Shown here piece after piece: positions 38,367 through 53,070 of a stretch of DNA of 64,000 nt. Source of the stretch: Plotosus lineatus (Eukaryota; Chordata; Actinopteri; Siluriformes; Plotosidae); the NCBI GenBank assembly GCA_024760905.1, contig CM045734.1, forward strand, positions 692,001 through 756,000. The letters are read 5' to 3'. Under the pieces are notes generated by a model, which saw nothing but the letters and a program-made list of their open reading frames with translations, did no database searches and was not told the origin of the DNA. A program made the position numbers and the translations under genes. The number at the start of each line of letters is the position of its first letter. Within the stretch, counting starts at the first letter, position 1.

Positions 38367-38466
38367 NNNNNNNNNNNNNNNNNNNNNNNNNNNNNNNNNN
38401 NNNNNNNNNNNNNNNNNNNNNNNNNNNNNNNNNNNNNNNNNNNNNNNNNNNNNNNNNNNNNNNNNN
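38367..38466. other. Assembly gap, 100 N
   Basis: Exactly 100 unknown bases, the usual placeholder for a gap of unknown size. Satellite 1 stops in mid-monomer on its left and satellite 2 starts in mid-repeat on its right. Physical adjacency of the two families is therefore a scaffolding statement, not an observation. Confidence 0.99.
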
Positions 38467-41400
38467 ACACACACGCCAAGACGCATGCACACACAATACA
38501 GGCGCTGCCGACGATAAAAGACACACACGCAAGGGCGCACGATGCACACACACACACACGCTGCGCGCACGTATGCACACACACGCCAAGATGCATTATC
38601 GACGACGTGATGCACACACACACGCGACGCGACATATTATGCATTACACACGCGCTGCGACGATGCACACATAATGCATAAACGCACGCGGTTTCACACA
38701 CGCGCTGCACGTGATGCGCAATACACAATACAGCACGTATGCACACATACACGCCGCATCGATGCACACACACACCACACACGCCAGCACACGCACGCAT
38801 GTGCACACACACGCACGCACGAATGCATTACCACACGCCAGCATCGATGCACATTATTGACACACGCTACGCGACATATGCACACACGACGCGCACTTTG
38901 CGACTCACACACATGCCGCCAGCACGCACGATGCACACACACACGTTAGTGAGCATACACACGCACGCATGCACACACACACACACGCCAGACGATGCAC
39001 ACATACGCACAAACGCAAGACGACTTGCACCATTATATCGCAGGCTAGCCGCACGTATGTGTAATACTGCAGCGCTGCGGTGTGTGTGTGCATCCACACA
39101 CACGACTCTGCGCACGTACTTGCGCACACGCAGTTACACGCGCCACGCACGTGATGCACACACATACATTACACACGCCGCACGTAAGAGCGTACACACA
39201 TACACACACGCTAGGCTCAGATGCACACACACATGCGCACATATCGCACATGACTTGTGATCTATGCAACATCGCGACAGCATGCATGCACACATACGCC
39301 ACAAGACGCATACAAGAGACACACGCACACAGACTGTATGCACATTACACGACAAGACGTGATGCACACATTAATGCGACAAACGCCAGCGACGTATGCA
39401 CTCACATCAAGACACGATGGAGACACGCCGCACGCATGCACACACACACGCGCAAACGCACGCACGGACTTGCACACACACACGCCGCGACGTGATGCAC
39501 ACACACACGCCGCACACGCATGGCACACGCCGCGACGTGAGCGCACACACGCCGCGACTGCGATGCACACACACACGCCGCTTACTACAAGACATATGCA
39601 CACACACACACGCTGCTACAAGACGTGATGTACACACGCGACGCTGGCACGAGGCATTACTACACGCTACAGACTTAAGGCATTACATACGGGCGCTGGC
39701 TGTGTGTGTGTGGTGCATACGCATGCTGCTGCGGTGTGTGTGTGTGCATTCACATACGCACAAACGCACGTGACTTGCACTCACGCTAGTACACATACGC
39801 CACACAAGACGTATGCACACACACACGCCAGCTGCAGGCATGCACACACAACACACACACTGCCAAGCCACAGATGCAATACATGCCGCATATGCACATG
39901 CGCAGACGTGAGGACATGCGCCGCGCATCGTATGCAAACACACGCAGTGATACTACACACGCGGCGCGACAAACGCACACACACCGCGACGCATGCACAT
40001 CGATGCACGCACAAACGCACGCACGATGCACACGCATTACGCGCCGCGACGCATGATGCACACACACACGCTGCCAAGACGTGATGCACATATACGCGCA
40101 AGACGCATGCACACGCACGGATCACCACACACGCCGCTGCATGATGCACACACACACGCTGCATGCACGACGCAATACACGCATTAACGCACGATGCACA
40201 CCAACACACTGCGACATATGCACACACACGCGCCGCACGCGACTTGCACTCACACACATGGCGGCGCCAAGCACGGGCGTATGGCACACGCATCGCATGC
40301 AACGTAATGCACAGACACGCCGCATTCAAACGCGTGCAGCGACTTTGCACACACACGAAAGCCACGGCGCGACACACACACGCCGCCGCACGCATGCACA
40401 CACACACACACGCACGCATGCGCACGCGCACACACGCCGCACCTATGCATACACAATACGCCGTTATTATGCACACACACACACGCCAGCACAAAGATGC
40501 ACACACACGCGGCGCACGCGATGCACACACACACGCCGCGACATTATGCACACACACACGCCGACGATGCACACACACGCTACACATATGCACATACACG
40601 CATAAACGCACGACTTGCACTCACACGCGCACGTATGAATTACACACACGCTGGGCCGCGATACACACACACACAGCGCCAATGGCAGGCACGAGTGCAC
40701 ACAACACACACGCCAAGTGAGACGTGCAGATGCACACATTGATACACACGCATGTATGCACACGCGACTTACATGCTCACGCAGACGCAACGATAATACG
40801 CGACGCCTGCGACGATGTACATATTATACCAATATCGCCGCGACATATGCACACATACACACATCGCTGCCATATGCAATATTACACGAATGCCAAGACG
40901 ATGCATCACGCCGCACAGCATGCACACGCCGAGCACGTATGCACATTAATATTATCGCATACAGACGCATGCACATACACGCCGCGACGCGGACACGCAC
41001 GTATGCACACACACACGCCGCAAGTACGCACATGCACACACGCTGCCAGATGCACACGTATGCACACACACACGCGAAAAAGCACGATAAGACACATCGC
41101 TACAAGGCGACGCATGCACACATTACACACACGCCGCAAGCACGCATGCACACACACACGCTGCGATGATGCACACACACGGCTGACATATGCCAAGGCA
41201 GACGTGAGGTGCACACGCCACTACGCTACAAAAGACGCGATGTAAACACACACGCTATTGATGCACGATATGCACACACACACGAAGCGCATCGATGCAC
41301 ACACACACACGCCAGCACGTGATGCACACACACACGCTGTTGCCACACAAGACGATGCACCTTTACACGCACACGCATGCACACACGCAGCAAGCATGCA

Positions 41401-44400
41401 CACACACGCACAAGACCTATGCACACACGCGCACGATGCACACGCTGCGACGCCGCACATATTTACACACACACGCCAGACGTACGCATGCACGCACACA
41501 CACCAACGCTGCGACGTGATGCATACACACACGCCGCTGCATATGCATACTATGCACACGCCGCTACGCATGCAAACGTGCACATGCACACAACGCTGCG
41601 GTGCACGTGATGAAACACACTACACACACACATCACGACGATGCACTCACACGCCAAAGGACGTGATGCAACAGACACACACACGCCACAAGGCGTGATG
41701 CACGATGCACACATTGGCGCATACACGCGCGCCACAAGCGCGCATATGCACACATTACACACGCTACGCATGCGACGCGATGCACACATTATTATTACAT
41801 CGCGCTTGATTTGCATGCACACACACACGCACGCAAGACGCACATGCATACACACGCTACAAGCACGTGATGCACACATACATACACGCTACGATGCGCA
41901 CACACACACATACACGCCGCAAGACGTGATGCACACGCGACATCGCCAAGACGCATGCATCGTATGCACACACGCTACACGCACGTAGATGCATGGCGAT
42001 ACGCATAACGTGACGCGATTTGTATTAATACACGCTGCACATATGCATTACGCTGGCATATTATCGCATTGCGCGCGAGACGAGCGTATTACGCTACACA
42101 TAGCCGCCGCACGATGCACACATACACACGCTACACACGGTGCACACGCGACGCCAAGCACAGATGCACAGTGCACACATACACGCACGCACGATGCACA
42201 CACATTACATCGCCAGCGATGCATCGGGATGCATACACGCACACGCGACATATGCACACGTACGCCGCACACGATGCACATTAACACGCAAACGCGACGC
42301 GACTTGCACATATGCACACGCACGTGACTTGCACTCATTATTACGCGCTGCAACGCATGTATCACACACGCGCGCACTCACGATGCACACACGCACGCCG
42401 CGACGTGATGCACATTACGCACAAACGCATCGTACTGCAGCCACACACACAGACATCAGCCACATTCACGTAGGGCCATTATTACGCGCAGACGATGCAT
42501 ACACATGCACACACGCCGCTACAAGACGCATGCACACACACAATACACACGAGACGATGCACATACTACACACGCGGTGCATGCACATACGCATAAACGT
42601 GACGTGACTCGATGCACTCACACACGCCAAGACGCATGCAGACACGCACGCCGCCGCTTGACATTATGCACACACGCGCACTCGGGATGCCACACACATC
42701 GCGGCGCCAAGACGTGATGGTCACACATACGCACAACGCCGCACGACTCACACACATTACCGCACCAAGACGTGATGCACTCACACGCGTGCGACACATC
42801 AGATGTGTGCATTGACACACACGAAGCGACGATGTGCATCTCACACATACGCATTAACGCACGCGCCAAGACGATGTGCAATAATAATATCACACATCGC
42901 CACGCACGTACGTATGCAACACTATTACTGTACACGAGCAACGTGATGCACACACACACAATAATAATACACACACGCCGCACGCGATGCATTACTACAC
43001 ACGCTACACGCATATGCATTATTACACATACACGGGCGCCGCGACGATGCACACACACACACATTGATCGCCAAGGCTGCACGTGCACATGCACACATGC
43101 ACACGCGCACTTGTAGCGCGCACATATGCATTACACGTTAAGGCTAACACACGCCACGAGGTGTGTGGCATTGCAGGCAGACAGGTGTGTGTGTGCATCC
43201 ACACATACGACAACGCACGACTTGCACTCACACGCCCACAAGTAACGACGCCACGCACGCACGTATGCAATACACACACACACACACACGCCACGCTGCA
43301 GGTATGCACACACACACACGCCAAGACGCACGGACTTGCACACCACACATGCAAGCTACATATGCAGGCATAAAGTACACGTATGCACGCTGCGCATTTA
43401 TGCACGACATACGACAAACGCACACACACGCTGCACAAGACATATGCACACACGCACGATGTGACACACGCGCGCGATTTATCCACACGCACGCACGCGC
43501 ATTTAAGTATGCAGCACACAGACGACGCCGCGATGCACATACGCCAAACGACGTGGACTTGCACTGCACACACGCCAAGCGCACGATGCACACATACTAG
43601 CGCCAGTATTTAACGATGCGCCACGGCACGCATGCATATAACACACACGCCGCATTTATGCAATACATACGACAAACGCGACGACTTGCACATCGCCGCC
43701 AAGACGTGATGCAATACACACACACACACACACGCGCAGACACGCACGTGAGTGCACATTATCGGTCGCACTACACGCGACGACGCATGCACACACACGT
43801 ATGCACATTACAGCACGACGCATACTACCACGTGACGCACTTGTACCACACACACACATGCGCCGCACGTGCTGCACATTAGCCACAGCCACGCTGCACG
43901 TATGCACACACACACGCCATATGCAATACACGCACGCACTATGCACTACACACACGATGCTACTTGATGCGCACACACAACGCAAGTATGCGGATACATC
44001 ACAGACGTGATGCGACATACACACACAGCCCACGTATGCACTCTAGAGGCATACGCACACGCACGTATGCACTCACATTACGCCGCACGTATGCACACAC
44101 ACACGCCTGCACGTGATGCACACACACACGCATGCATGCACACACACACACACGCGCGACGTATGCACATTACGCTCACGCAAGTATGCACACATACGCA
44201 CAACACGACTTGCACTCAAACACATAAGCGGCACGATGTATTACACACGCCAGGCCGCACGTGTATGTACGACACGCACGCACTCCTCAGATGCGCACGA
44301 TGCACACACACGCGCCAAGCACGTGATGCACATACATACGCACAAACCAGCACGTGACTTAGACTCACATTATCGCACAAGACATCGCATGCACACACGC

Positions 44401-47400
44401 TACAGACGATGCACGCGACGATACACACACGCGACGCACCTAGTATGCACATTACACACGCGCACACGCATGGCACACACACGCCATGACACGATAGCAC
44501 ACACACACACGCACGCCGCATCGTGATGCACACACACGCACATGCACACACACGCTACGCGACACGTGCATGCACAATACACACACGACGCCAGCACGAT
44601 GCACACACTACACGCCGCATACGATGCATACAATACGCGCGGCCATTATTGTTGCTATAGGTGCGTAGTGCTGTGCATATCGCAGCGCTTGACTGGCTGC
44701 AAGGCGCATCCGCCACATACGCGACAAAACAGCGACGACTTCACTCACACGCAGTAACACGCCGTGCGTGCATTCCACACAATACGCACAAACGCACGTG
44801 ACTTGCACTCACACAAGAAGTAAATAGCATCGTATGCACAATACCACACACACACGCCAGCTTGCCACATGCACACACGCACGCTACTGGTATGCACACA
44901 CGTACACACACGGACACGCCACAGGATGCGTAAACACACGCGATACACACATTACCCGCAAGATGATATGTACATGCGCCACGCATCGATGATAGCACAC
45001 GCGACGCGCGACGTATGCAAACATACGCGCGCAGGCGCACATACGCTTCACATCACGCACGCTGACTTAGACACACGCATACACCTGCCGCAAGACAGTA
45101 TGCACACACGGCACGTATGTACACGACGCGCGCGCACGCAGTATGCACACACACACACGGCGTAGGCGCCACACGACGCTACGTACACGAGTAATAATCA
45201 TTAATAATACATACATACGCTACAAACGCGACGCGACTTATATGCGTACACGCGCACGCGATTCTTGCACACACACATTACGCGCATGCACCGCGATGGC
45301 ACACGCACACGCACATATGACGACACACACACGCCACACGCACGCGCGGTGCATTAGCCACGCACGAGCGCACGTGATGCACACATTACAACACACGCTA
45401 CAAGCACATATGCACACATGCTCTCGACATCTAGCACACACATCGCCGTCGACCTATGCACACACCGTCACATATGAATATACGAGCAACAATGACTCAC
45501 ACACGCAACGTCGTACGTATGAGAAACAATCACCGCACGTCATGCACACACACATGACGCCGCTACGCGAGCACGACACACACGCCACAAGACATGATGT
45601 ACATACGCACAAACGCCACGAGTTTGCACTCACACGCTACACGAGGAACACACACACACACTATCGGGCGCACGTATGCACATTATTAACACACGCAAGG
45701 CTGCACGTATGCACGCACACGCACGATAAAAAAGCGCACACACGCCGCACTTAGTGCATTACACACGCGCATATATGCAATAATACACATGCGCGCATAT
45801 TACACACGCGGCGCCAGACGCATGCATTAGCTGGCTGGCACGCCTGCACGTTATCGATGCATTACACACACGCTACATATTATGCACACATACGCGATAA
45901 ACGCACGACGACTTGCAATCTACACGCCGCCGCACGTGAGGAATGAACACACACACAGCACATGACGCGCATGCGACGTATGCATTACACACACGCCAGC
46001 CAGCTGCACGCATGCACACATTAATACCGGCATGGCGCGACACGCACATTCAGGCGCGCACATCGCATGCACACGACGTGACGATGGTCACACATGCGAC
46101 ATAGCGCCACACACAGCGTACGGGAGGTGTTACACACACAATAGTTGCTGCACGAGCGCAGCATGTATGCACACACACACGCCACTACAAGACGTGATGC
46201 ACACACGCACGCGGAGCACGCGATGCAAGGCACACACACATTATGCGCCATGGTGCACGTGTATGTACACACGCTACGCAGGACATGCACACGCCGGCAC
46301 GATGCATATGCACGTGACGATGCACACACACGCTGCCGCGACGTATGGCACACATTACATGCCAGCACGATGCACACACACACACACCGCCACGCACGAT
46401 GATGCACACACGCGCGCACGTGAGCACGTGCATGCACACATTACCGCCACTTCTCGCCAGTACGCACGCATACACGCGCACGTATGCACACACACCGCCG
46501 CAAGAGCACGCGTGTACACGCTACACAAGACGCATACGCGCTACAAGACGATGCACATTATCACACATCGTATACACACGCATCGTGAGCACACATCGCA
46601 AGACGAGTGCATTATCGCGCACGTGTATGCACACACATGCCAGCGCTGCACGTGATGCACACACACACGCCTGGCGACGCAGATGTATGCACATACATCA
46701 CACACTGGGCCAAGACAGTATGCACACGCACGTATGCGCAGCACGATTGGCACACACACACACGCCGCACGTGAGTGCACACATTACGCGCTGCACAGGC
46801 ACGCAATGCACATTACACGAGCGCGTGGCCGGAGCGCACACACACGTATGCACACGACGCCTAAGACGTTGGGATGCACACACACGACGCACGCACGTAT
46901 GCACACACGCGACGCCAGACGATGCACACACGCCGCGACGCGATGCACACACGCACTACGACGCCACGGATGACACATTTACATTACCACGCCGCACGAT
47001 GCACACACGCACGCTGCGCACGATGCATTGACACACGCCGCACGCCGCATAGCGCGCATTATTACACGCCGCACGCATATTGGCCGACGCGACGCTGGCA
47101 CATGGTTTACACACACACTGCGGTGCACGATGCATTATACACACGCCGCGCACGTGATGCACACACACACGCCACGCCGCATATTATGCACACACACACT
47201 GGCTGCACGATGCACACACACACGCCAGCTGCGGTGCACGCGATGCACACACACATGCACATACACACCGCGCAGCACGCATGGCGCACATTATTGACGG
47301 CCACACACGCTGCCAAGCGACAGATGCACACGAGGCATTATAGCCGCTACACACACGCCATCGCGACAGATGCACACACACGCCGCACGTATGTGCACGA

Positions 47401-48635
47401 CATACACGATAGTATCTTCACGACGCCAGGCAAAGATCGCGATGCACACACATACATCGCCAGGCACGCGATGCATTACCAGACACACGCGGCACGATGC
47501 ACACACACATTACACACACCGCTACAAGCACGCGATGCACTCACACTGCTGCGGGCGACGTGATGCACACACACGCTGCACGATGCACATTACGCCACAC
47601 GCTGCGGCACGACATGCATGCACACGCCATAAATGCATGCATAATACATCGCGGGCGCTGCCAGATTCGCTACACACGCACAAACGCGACGCGCACTTGC
47701 ACTTCCACACGCTACGCATTCGATGCACTATTATTGGCCACACACACGCCAAGACGCGCACGTCATGCAATAATATTAACACACACACACCGCCGCGCAT
47801 CGCATGCAGTCAATATTAATACATTACCGGGCATGCACGAGCGCACACGCGATATCGCCACGCAAAGACAGATGCAATACACACACGCCGCAAGATTTAT
47901 GCGCACACACATACGCACAAACGCACGCATTGTATTACACGCGCGCACATATGCACACACACACACACGCACGCCAGCGTACGATAATAATACATTGTCG
48001 CACGCTGAAGGAGACAGATGCACATAGAAGGCACGCCGCACACGTATGCACACATTACGCCACACGAGCGCATTTACGTACATGCACACACACAGCCACA
48101 CGCGTACACCTGCCATCGATGCAGCCACGCACACACGCTGCATGCACTTTATGCACACGCACACGCGCACATATGCACATACAGCACACGCCACGGCGCA
48201 CGATGCACACATAATAATACACACACACGCCAAGCATATGCACACACGCACGCACTTGCACCTCACACATTACATGCGCCGACACGATGCACACACACAC
48301 ACGCACGTATGCACACACACACCGCACACGCAGTACACACAGCACACGCAGCGAAACGCACGCGATGCACATACACACGCCAGCGCACGTGATGCACACA
48401 TTCATTACACACGCCGCTACAGACGTGATGCACACACACACACACACGCCAGCACGAGTGCATTACACACGCCAGCACTTATGCATTACACACACGCCGC
48501 GGCATTATATGCACACACACACACACATTAACACGTACGCGCCGCATCGAGCAGCACACACACACGCTGCGCACATATGCACACATATCGCTAATAAACG
48601 CACGCACTTGCACTCACACACGCGCACAGCATGAT

Positions 48636-48669
<34 letters not shown>

Positions 48670-51004
48670 GCGCACGTGATGCACACACTACACAGCCACA
48701 CGCCACAAGACGCATGCATGCACACACACACACGCCAAGACATGCACGTGCATGCACACTAACGCACACGCACATATGCACACACACACGCCAGCGCACG
48801 CATGTGCACGATGCACATCACACACACACGCCGCAAGACATATGCACACACGCACGCGACTCTTGCACTCACATTACTGCACACATGCCGCGCCGTGATG
48901 CATTACACACACGTGATGCACACACACACGCGACGTGATGCGCACACATATTACGACGCGCACATCGCAGGTGCAGCCACACACACGCAGCCGCATCGCA
49001 TGCACACACACACATTACCACACACACACGCCGCGACGATGCATGCACATTGGCACACGCCACAAGGCACGATGCACATGGCCACACGCCGCACCTATGT
49101 GACACACAGCCCACACGCCGCATACATTATGCACACACACACACACACACACGCGCGCCGCATGACGCATGCACACACACGCCACTGCACATATGCACGG
49201 CATTATACGCATTAAACTTATTTACGCGCATTTGCACTCACACGCCGCATTTATGAACACACACACACACACACACACACGGGCGCACGTGATGCGTACA
49301 ATTGACACATTATCATCTGCCATACAAGACAGATGCACACACGGCCAGTTACACGCATCGCATGGCGCATACACACACGCCAAGGCATCGTATAGCGCTG
49401 CGCACAGCACGATGCATGGGCACGCGACGCTGTACGCATGTACATCACACACGCGCACGCAGATATGCACACAACACGCGCTGCATATGCACACACACAC
49501 ACGAGCGCACGTGATGCACACACACACACGCACGCCAGCACGTATGTACACACACTACATTGGTCACTACGCTGCCAGCGACGCATGCACACACGCCGCA
49601 CGATGCACACACACACGCCGAAAGCATCGTATGCACACACGCACGCCAAGACAGATAGCGTAATGCACACACGCCACCAAGCACGCATGCACACACGCTG
49701 CCGCATGTATGCACACACATTGGCTACACACACACACACACACGCCGCATGTATGCACACACACAGCACACCGCCAGCACCTGTATGCACACACACGCGC
49801 ATGCCGCGTACAAAGATCGTAGTGTGCACACACACACGCCGCTGTATGGCGCATTGACGCGACGCCGGAAGACGTGATGCACACACACGCCGCCAGCACA
49901 TTGATGCACACATATCGTCACACACGGAAAGCCGCATCGGATGCACATTACACACACGCCAGCGTGACGTATGCACACACACACACACAGCTGCACGTGA
50001 TGCATTTCACCGACAGACGCGCGATGCGCATGCAGGCCATCTGCCACAAGACGCGATGTACACATACGCTGCGCGACGCTGACACATATTTACACACGTA
50101 CGCACAGACGCACACACACGCGCTGCACATATGCACACACACACATCGCCATACGCAGACGTGATGCACACACACACACACGCCGCGTGCAGCAAAATGA
50201 TGCACATGCACACACATCGCCGGGCCGCAAGAGCGAGGCAATAACACGCTGCTACAAGTACGCATGCACACACACATCGCTACGCGACGTGACGACACAT
50301 GGTACACACACGCCGCCACGCACGATGCACACACACCACACACGTGCCGCATCGCATGCACACACACACACGCCGCGACGTGATGCACTTCCACACGCCG
50401 CAGCGCACGTGATGCACTACACGCTGCGGCGCATCGCATAGCACACACACGGCGCACGAGATGCACACACATTATTAGCACGCCAGGTACGCCGCGCATT
50501 ACGCAATACCGCACGATGCACACATACGCCACAAACGCGACGCGACTTTTGCACTCTTCACACACGCCGCGCACGTATGCCATTACACACAATACGCCAC
50601 ACACGCTGCCGCTACAGCACGAGTGCATTACACATTACACACCTGCCGGCATCGATCGATGCACACACGCGACACGCTATGCGCGCACGTATGCACACAC
50701 ACACATCGCGCGACGTGATGCATTGGCACATACGCACAAACGCACGTGACTCTGCACAGATACACACGCCGCGCACATATGCACACACACTTCACACGCG
50801 ACGCGCGCACGTGAGGAATGCATCAATAATACGCGCGCCACGCATGCACACACACACACGAGCGCATCGTATGGCCACACAATCACACATACACGCGCAA
50901 GGCACGTATGCGACACACACACACATCGCGCGGGAAGCGCACGTATGCACACACACACACACACGCGCGCATGGCGTCATGCACACACACACGCGCACGC
51001 GCGT
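38467..51004. repeat. Satellite 2, left array: degenerate CA/CG-rich short tandem repeat
   Basis: About 12.5 kb of irregular short units, each mainly ATGCACACACAC followed by CGCCGC, CGCGACG or CAAGACG and then CGTATG, CGTGATG or CGCATG. A recognisable spacer variant, CATACGCACAAACGCACG followed by ACTTGCACTCACAC, recurs (for example near 39755, 40600, 42310 and 44770), tying this array to the right-hand one. Here the purine-pyrimidine alternation is often broken by CC, AAG, GA and TGATG, and TTATT-type AT insertions are common (ATTATTAC, AATAATAC). The extremely long open frames translating to His/Thr/Arg/Ala or Val/Cys/Ala mixtures are artefacts of the repeat. The array ends where the sequence changes abruptly at GCGCGTTGCAAATC. 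Confidence 0.93.
48637..48667. repeat. (CA)n microsatellite tract
   Basis: An uninterrupted CA dinucleotide run of 31 bp inside satellite 2, one of the longest pure runs in the left array. It shows that dinucleotide slippage is part of how monomers change length. Length polymorphism is expected. Confidence 0.9.
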
Positions 51005-52059
51005 TGCAAATCTTTGGGGGACTTTGTCTCGAGGTTTCTTTTTGCAAACTGTCTGCTTTTCCATGGACGCTTTTAAGGAAGTTAACTGTTCTTGCAGCTG
51101 GAGCAATTTGTTTCCTGCAGTTTCTGGCAGACGTTTTACTTAGAATTGCCTCGCAGCAGCAGCTTGAAACTCAGTGTCTGCATATAACATTTAAAGGGCT
51201 GGGAACTGTACCTTTACTTTTGAAAGTCCTAAGGTGCTCAAGCTTCATGCAGAGTGGACTTTAGCTGCTTGTTTGTTTATCCTCCTCTGTTCGCAGCAAC
51301 AAAAAGAAGTTCAGAAAAGGTAGGTGGGGCTGGATTTCTTTTTGTTCTAGATGGAGGCTGGCAATTAGGTGCTATCATCCCCAGCACCTCCCTAAGTTAG
51401 AAACTGTTTTAAAAAGCTGTCGATCAAAAATCACTGACTGTAACGCCTCCCCTTTAGCAACTTTGCTTGAATGTAGTCTGGAGCCGGTGCAAAAGTACAA
51501 GTTGAAGGTTTTCTCCGGCATTTTGATTGTGCTCAAAAATTTCGCAAACAGCTCATCAGTATCATCTATATCTCCTGTATGCAGAATCGAGCAAGCTCAA
51601 AAAGTCTTTGGGCTGGACAAGTGGGCCCAAATGTTTGAGCAATATTGGCGGCTGGTGGTACAGAGACTTTCAATAATTTTTTTCTTACTACCTGTCTTTC
51701 AGAAAGTCAGGAAGAGTCGGCAAGATAAAACTCAACATGACTGCGCCAAGTGTCATAATCTACTTCGTATTAGGGGCACGGAAATTTTCCAGAGAACGAC
51801 CTGAACTTGGAAGAGTTCCCAGATAAGTTTGGGACGTGTCAGCACCCTTTTGACAATGTGTTTGACAATCACCCTCTGGACTCCCCCTCAGGGGTGCTCA
51901 AGGTTGTTCGGGATTTAAAATAGGAGTTGGTCTGCTGTTGATTGGAGAACTGGGAATATTCAGAGCTTCTGAGGTAGTTGTGGAGAGTTTCCTATTTGTT
52001 TGTGTCACAACAAAATCACCTGTTAAACTTTCAGTTACTGGAGTAAGCGTCAGTGGAAG
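51005..52059 (-). pseudogene. Broken Gag of a PNMA-like Ty3/Gypsy-type retroelement
   Basis: Read on the minus strand, characteristic Gag pieces appear in the right order but in changing frames. First comes an S/T/P-rich leader (51901-52059, 53 codons, ending in TGA). Then come FRSFSGKFPCP (51773-51805, closed by TAA at 51770), DYDTWRSHVEFYL within 51710-51769 (closed by TGA at 51707), LSERQVVRK (to 51706), PPAANIAQTFGP (51623-51658), DELFAKFL (51534-51557) and LLLRTEEDKQ (51273-51302). Last is a probable coiled-coil piece LLQLQEQLTSLK (51071-51106). This succession is that of the PNMA-like Gag capsid found in vertebrate genomes, often labelled paraneoplastic antigen Ma1-like or CCHC zinc-finger 12/18-like. 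At least four frameshifts and several stops rule out a working protein. The CCHC zinc knuckle expected next is missing because satellite 2 begins there. No protease, reverse transcriptase or clear LTR is present. Family assignment is from remembered motifs, not a search. Confidence 0.8.
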
Positions 52060-52289
52060 CTATACTTTTCACTCTTCAGTGCAGCAGAGGCCTGAAGTTT
52101 GTTAAGTCTCAGCCAAGCAACAATTCTCTTCATAATTCTATCTCCGCTTGCTTGGCAATTCTTTAAATCAAAGAGAAAAGACTTGGTCAGATCAGCTAAA
52201 GTTAACTTATCACTATGTAAAGTGGGGATAAGAGCTGAATTTTGTGAACAACCTCTTTGGGTCAGATAGTTGCTCTGACATGCAGTAGT
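52053..52289 (-). pseudogene. 79-codon open frame upstream of the Gag remnant, possible N-terminal part
   Basis: The minus strand is open from after a TGA at 52290-52292 to a TGA at 52050-52052. The downstream half looks protein-like (LTLADLTKSF, IMKRIVAWLRLNKLQ, ALKSEKYSF), with amphipathic spacing, and its end overlaps the start of the next open piece of the Gag remnant by a few bases in another frame. It could be the N-terminal domain of the same element, displaced by a frameshift. There is no convincing start codon. I do not recognise the segment on its own; a chance open frame of this length is possible. Confidence 0.4.
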
Positions 52290-52821
52290 TCAGCCTGAAT
52301 TGACTCACAGCAGTGCCATACTCAAACTCAACTACGCTGTATTTTTTAAAGTCAGGTCAGAAGTAGTAAGTTCTACTGTTCGGTAATAAAACCATACATT
52401 TCTAAAAACTTAAGAACCTCTCTTCATCAGTCTCAGTACCAGAAAAACCACTAATTAATACAGCATTTATACTTTTGATACCTTCACTGCTCAATTGATG
52501 CATTCTCATATTTTCTTTGTGTGGTGTGTGTTACAAAAACTGGTCATAAAAACTGCCAAACTGATGCCAAATTATTAATTTAGAGGCAAAATGTAAAGCC
52601 AAACTCCTCCTGGCTGGCTCTCGCCACTTTGATGTAACAACACCAGCTTGATATAGCTGTGCTAGATTTTATACTAGGTTCTAGAGGAGTAAAATGAATT
52701 GTGGAGATTTAAAGTTGAACAGCCGGCAGATTTATTACAATTAACAATATCACAAGAAACAGTGCAAACAATGCTGTAGAACACTCTTTACAAAACAAAA
52801 ATAAAATAAAATCACTGAATC
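52290..52821. other. Unique AT-richer flank of the Gag remnant; no gene seen
   Basis: About 530 bp of ordinary-complexity sequence without a sustained open frame on either strand. It contains AATAAA on the plus strand at 52385-52390 and 52805-52810 and on the minus strand at 52731-52736, and a TATAAAA-like string on the minus strand near 52665-52672. None sits in an order that makes a convincing LTR or gene end. It may be 5' leader of the retroelement or older flanking DNA. Satellite 2 resumes sharply at ATGAACACACAC. Confidence 0.6.
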
Positions 52822-53070
52822 ATGAACACACACACACACACGGGCGCACATATGCACACACACACACGCGCGCGCACGTATGCACACACACGCTCGCGCG
52901 CGCTTGTATGCACACAAACGCACGCACTTGCACTCACACGCGCGCACGTATGAACACACACACACACACGGGCGCACATATGCACACACACACACGCGCG
53001 CGCGCACGTATGCACACACACGCTCGCGCGCATGTATGCACACAAACGCACAAACGCACGCACTTGCACT

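Noticed and set aside
51297..51319. Apparent 23-base micro-exon on the plus strand, with a pyrimidine tract and CAG before it and GTAGGT after it
   Set aside because: The pyrimidine tract is the reverse complement of the Gag motif region LLLRTEEDKQ, so the splice-like look is coincidental.
51463..51804. 113-codon plus-strand open frame in the island
   Set aside because: It lies antisense to the Gag remnant, whose motifs are recognisable on the minus strand; the plus frame resembles nothing I know.
52660..52740. TATAAAA and AATAAA strings on the minus strand suggesting an LTR
   Set aside because: In minus-strand order AATAAA precedes the TATA-like string, opposite to an LTR; no terminal repeat pair or convincing primer-binding site was found.
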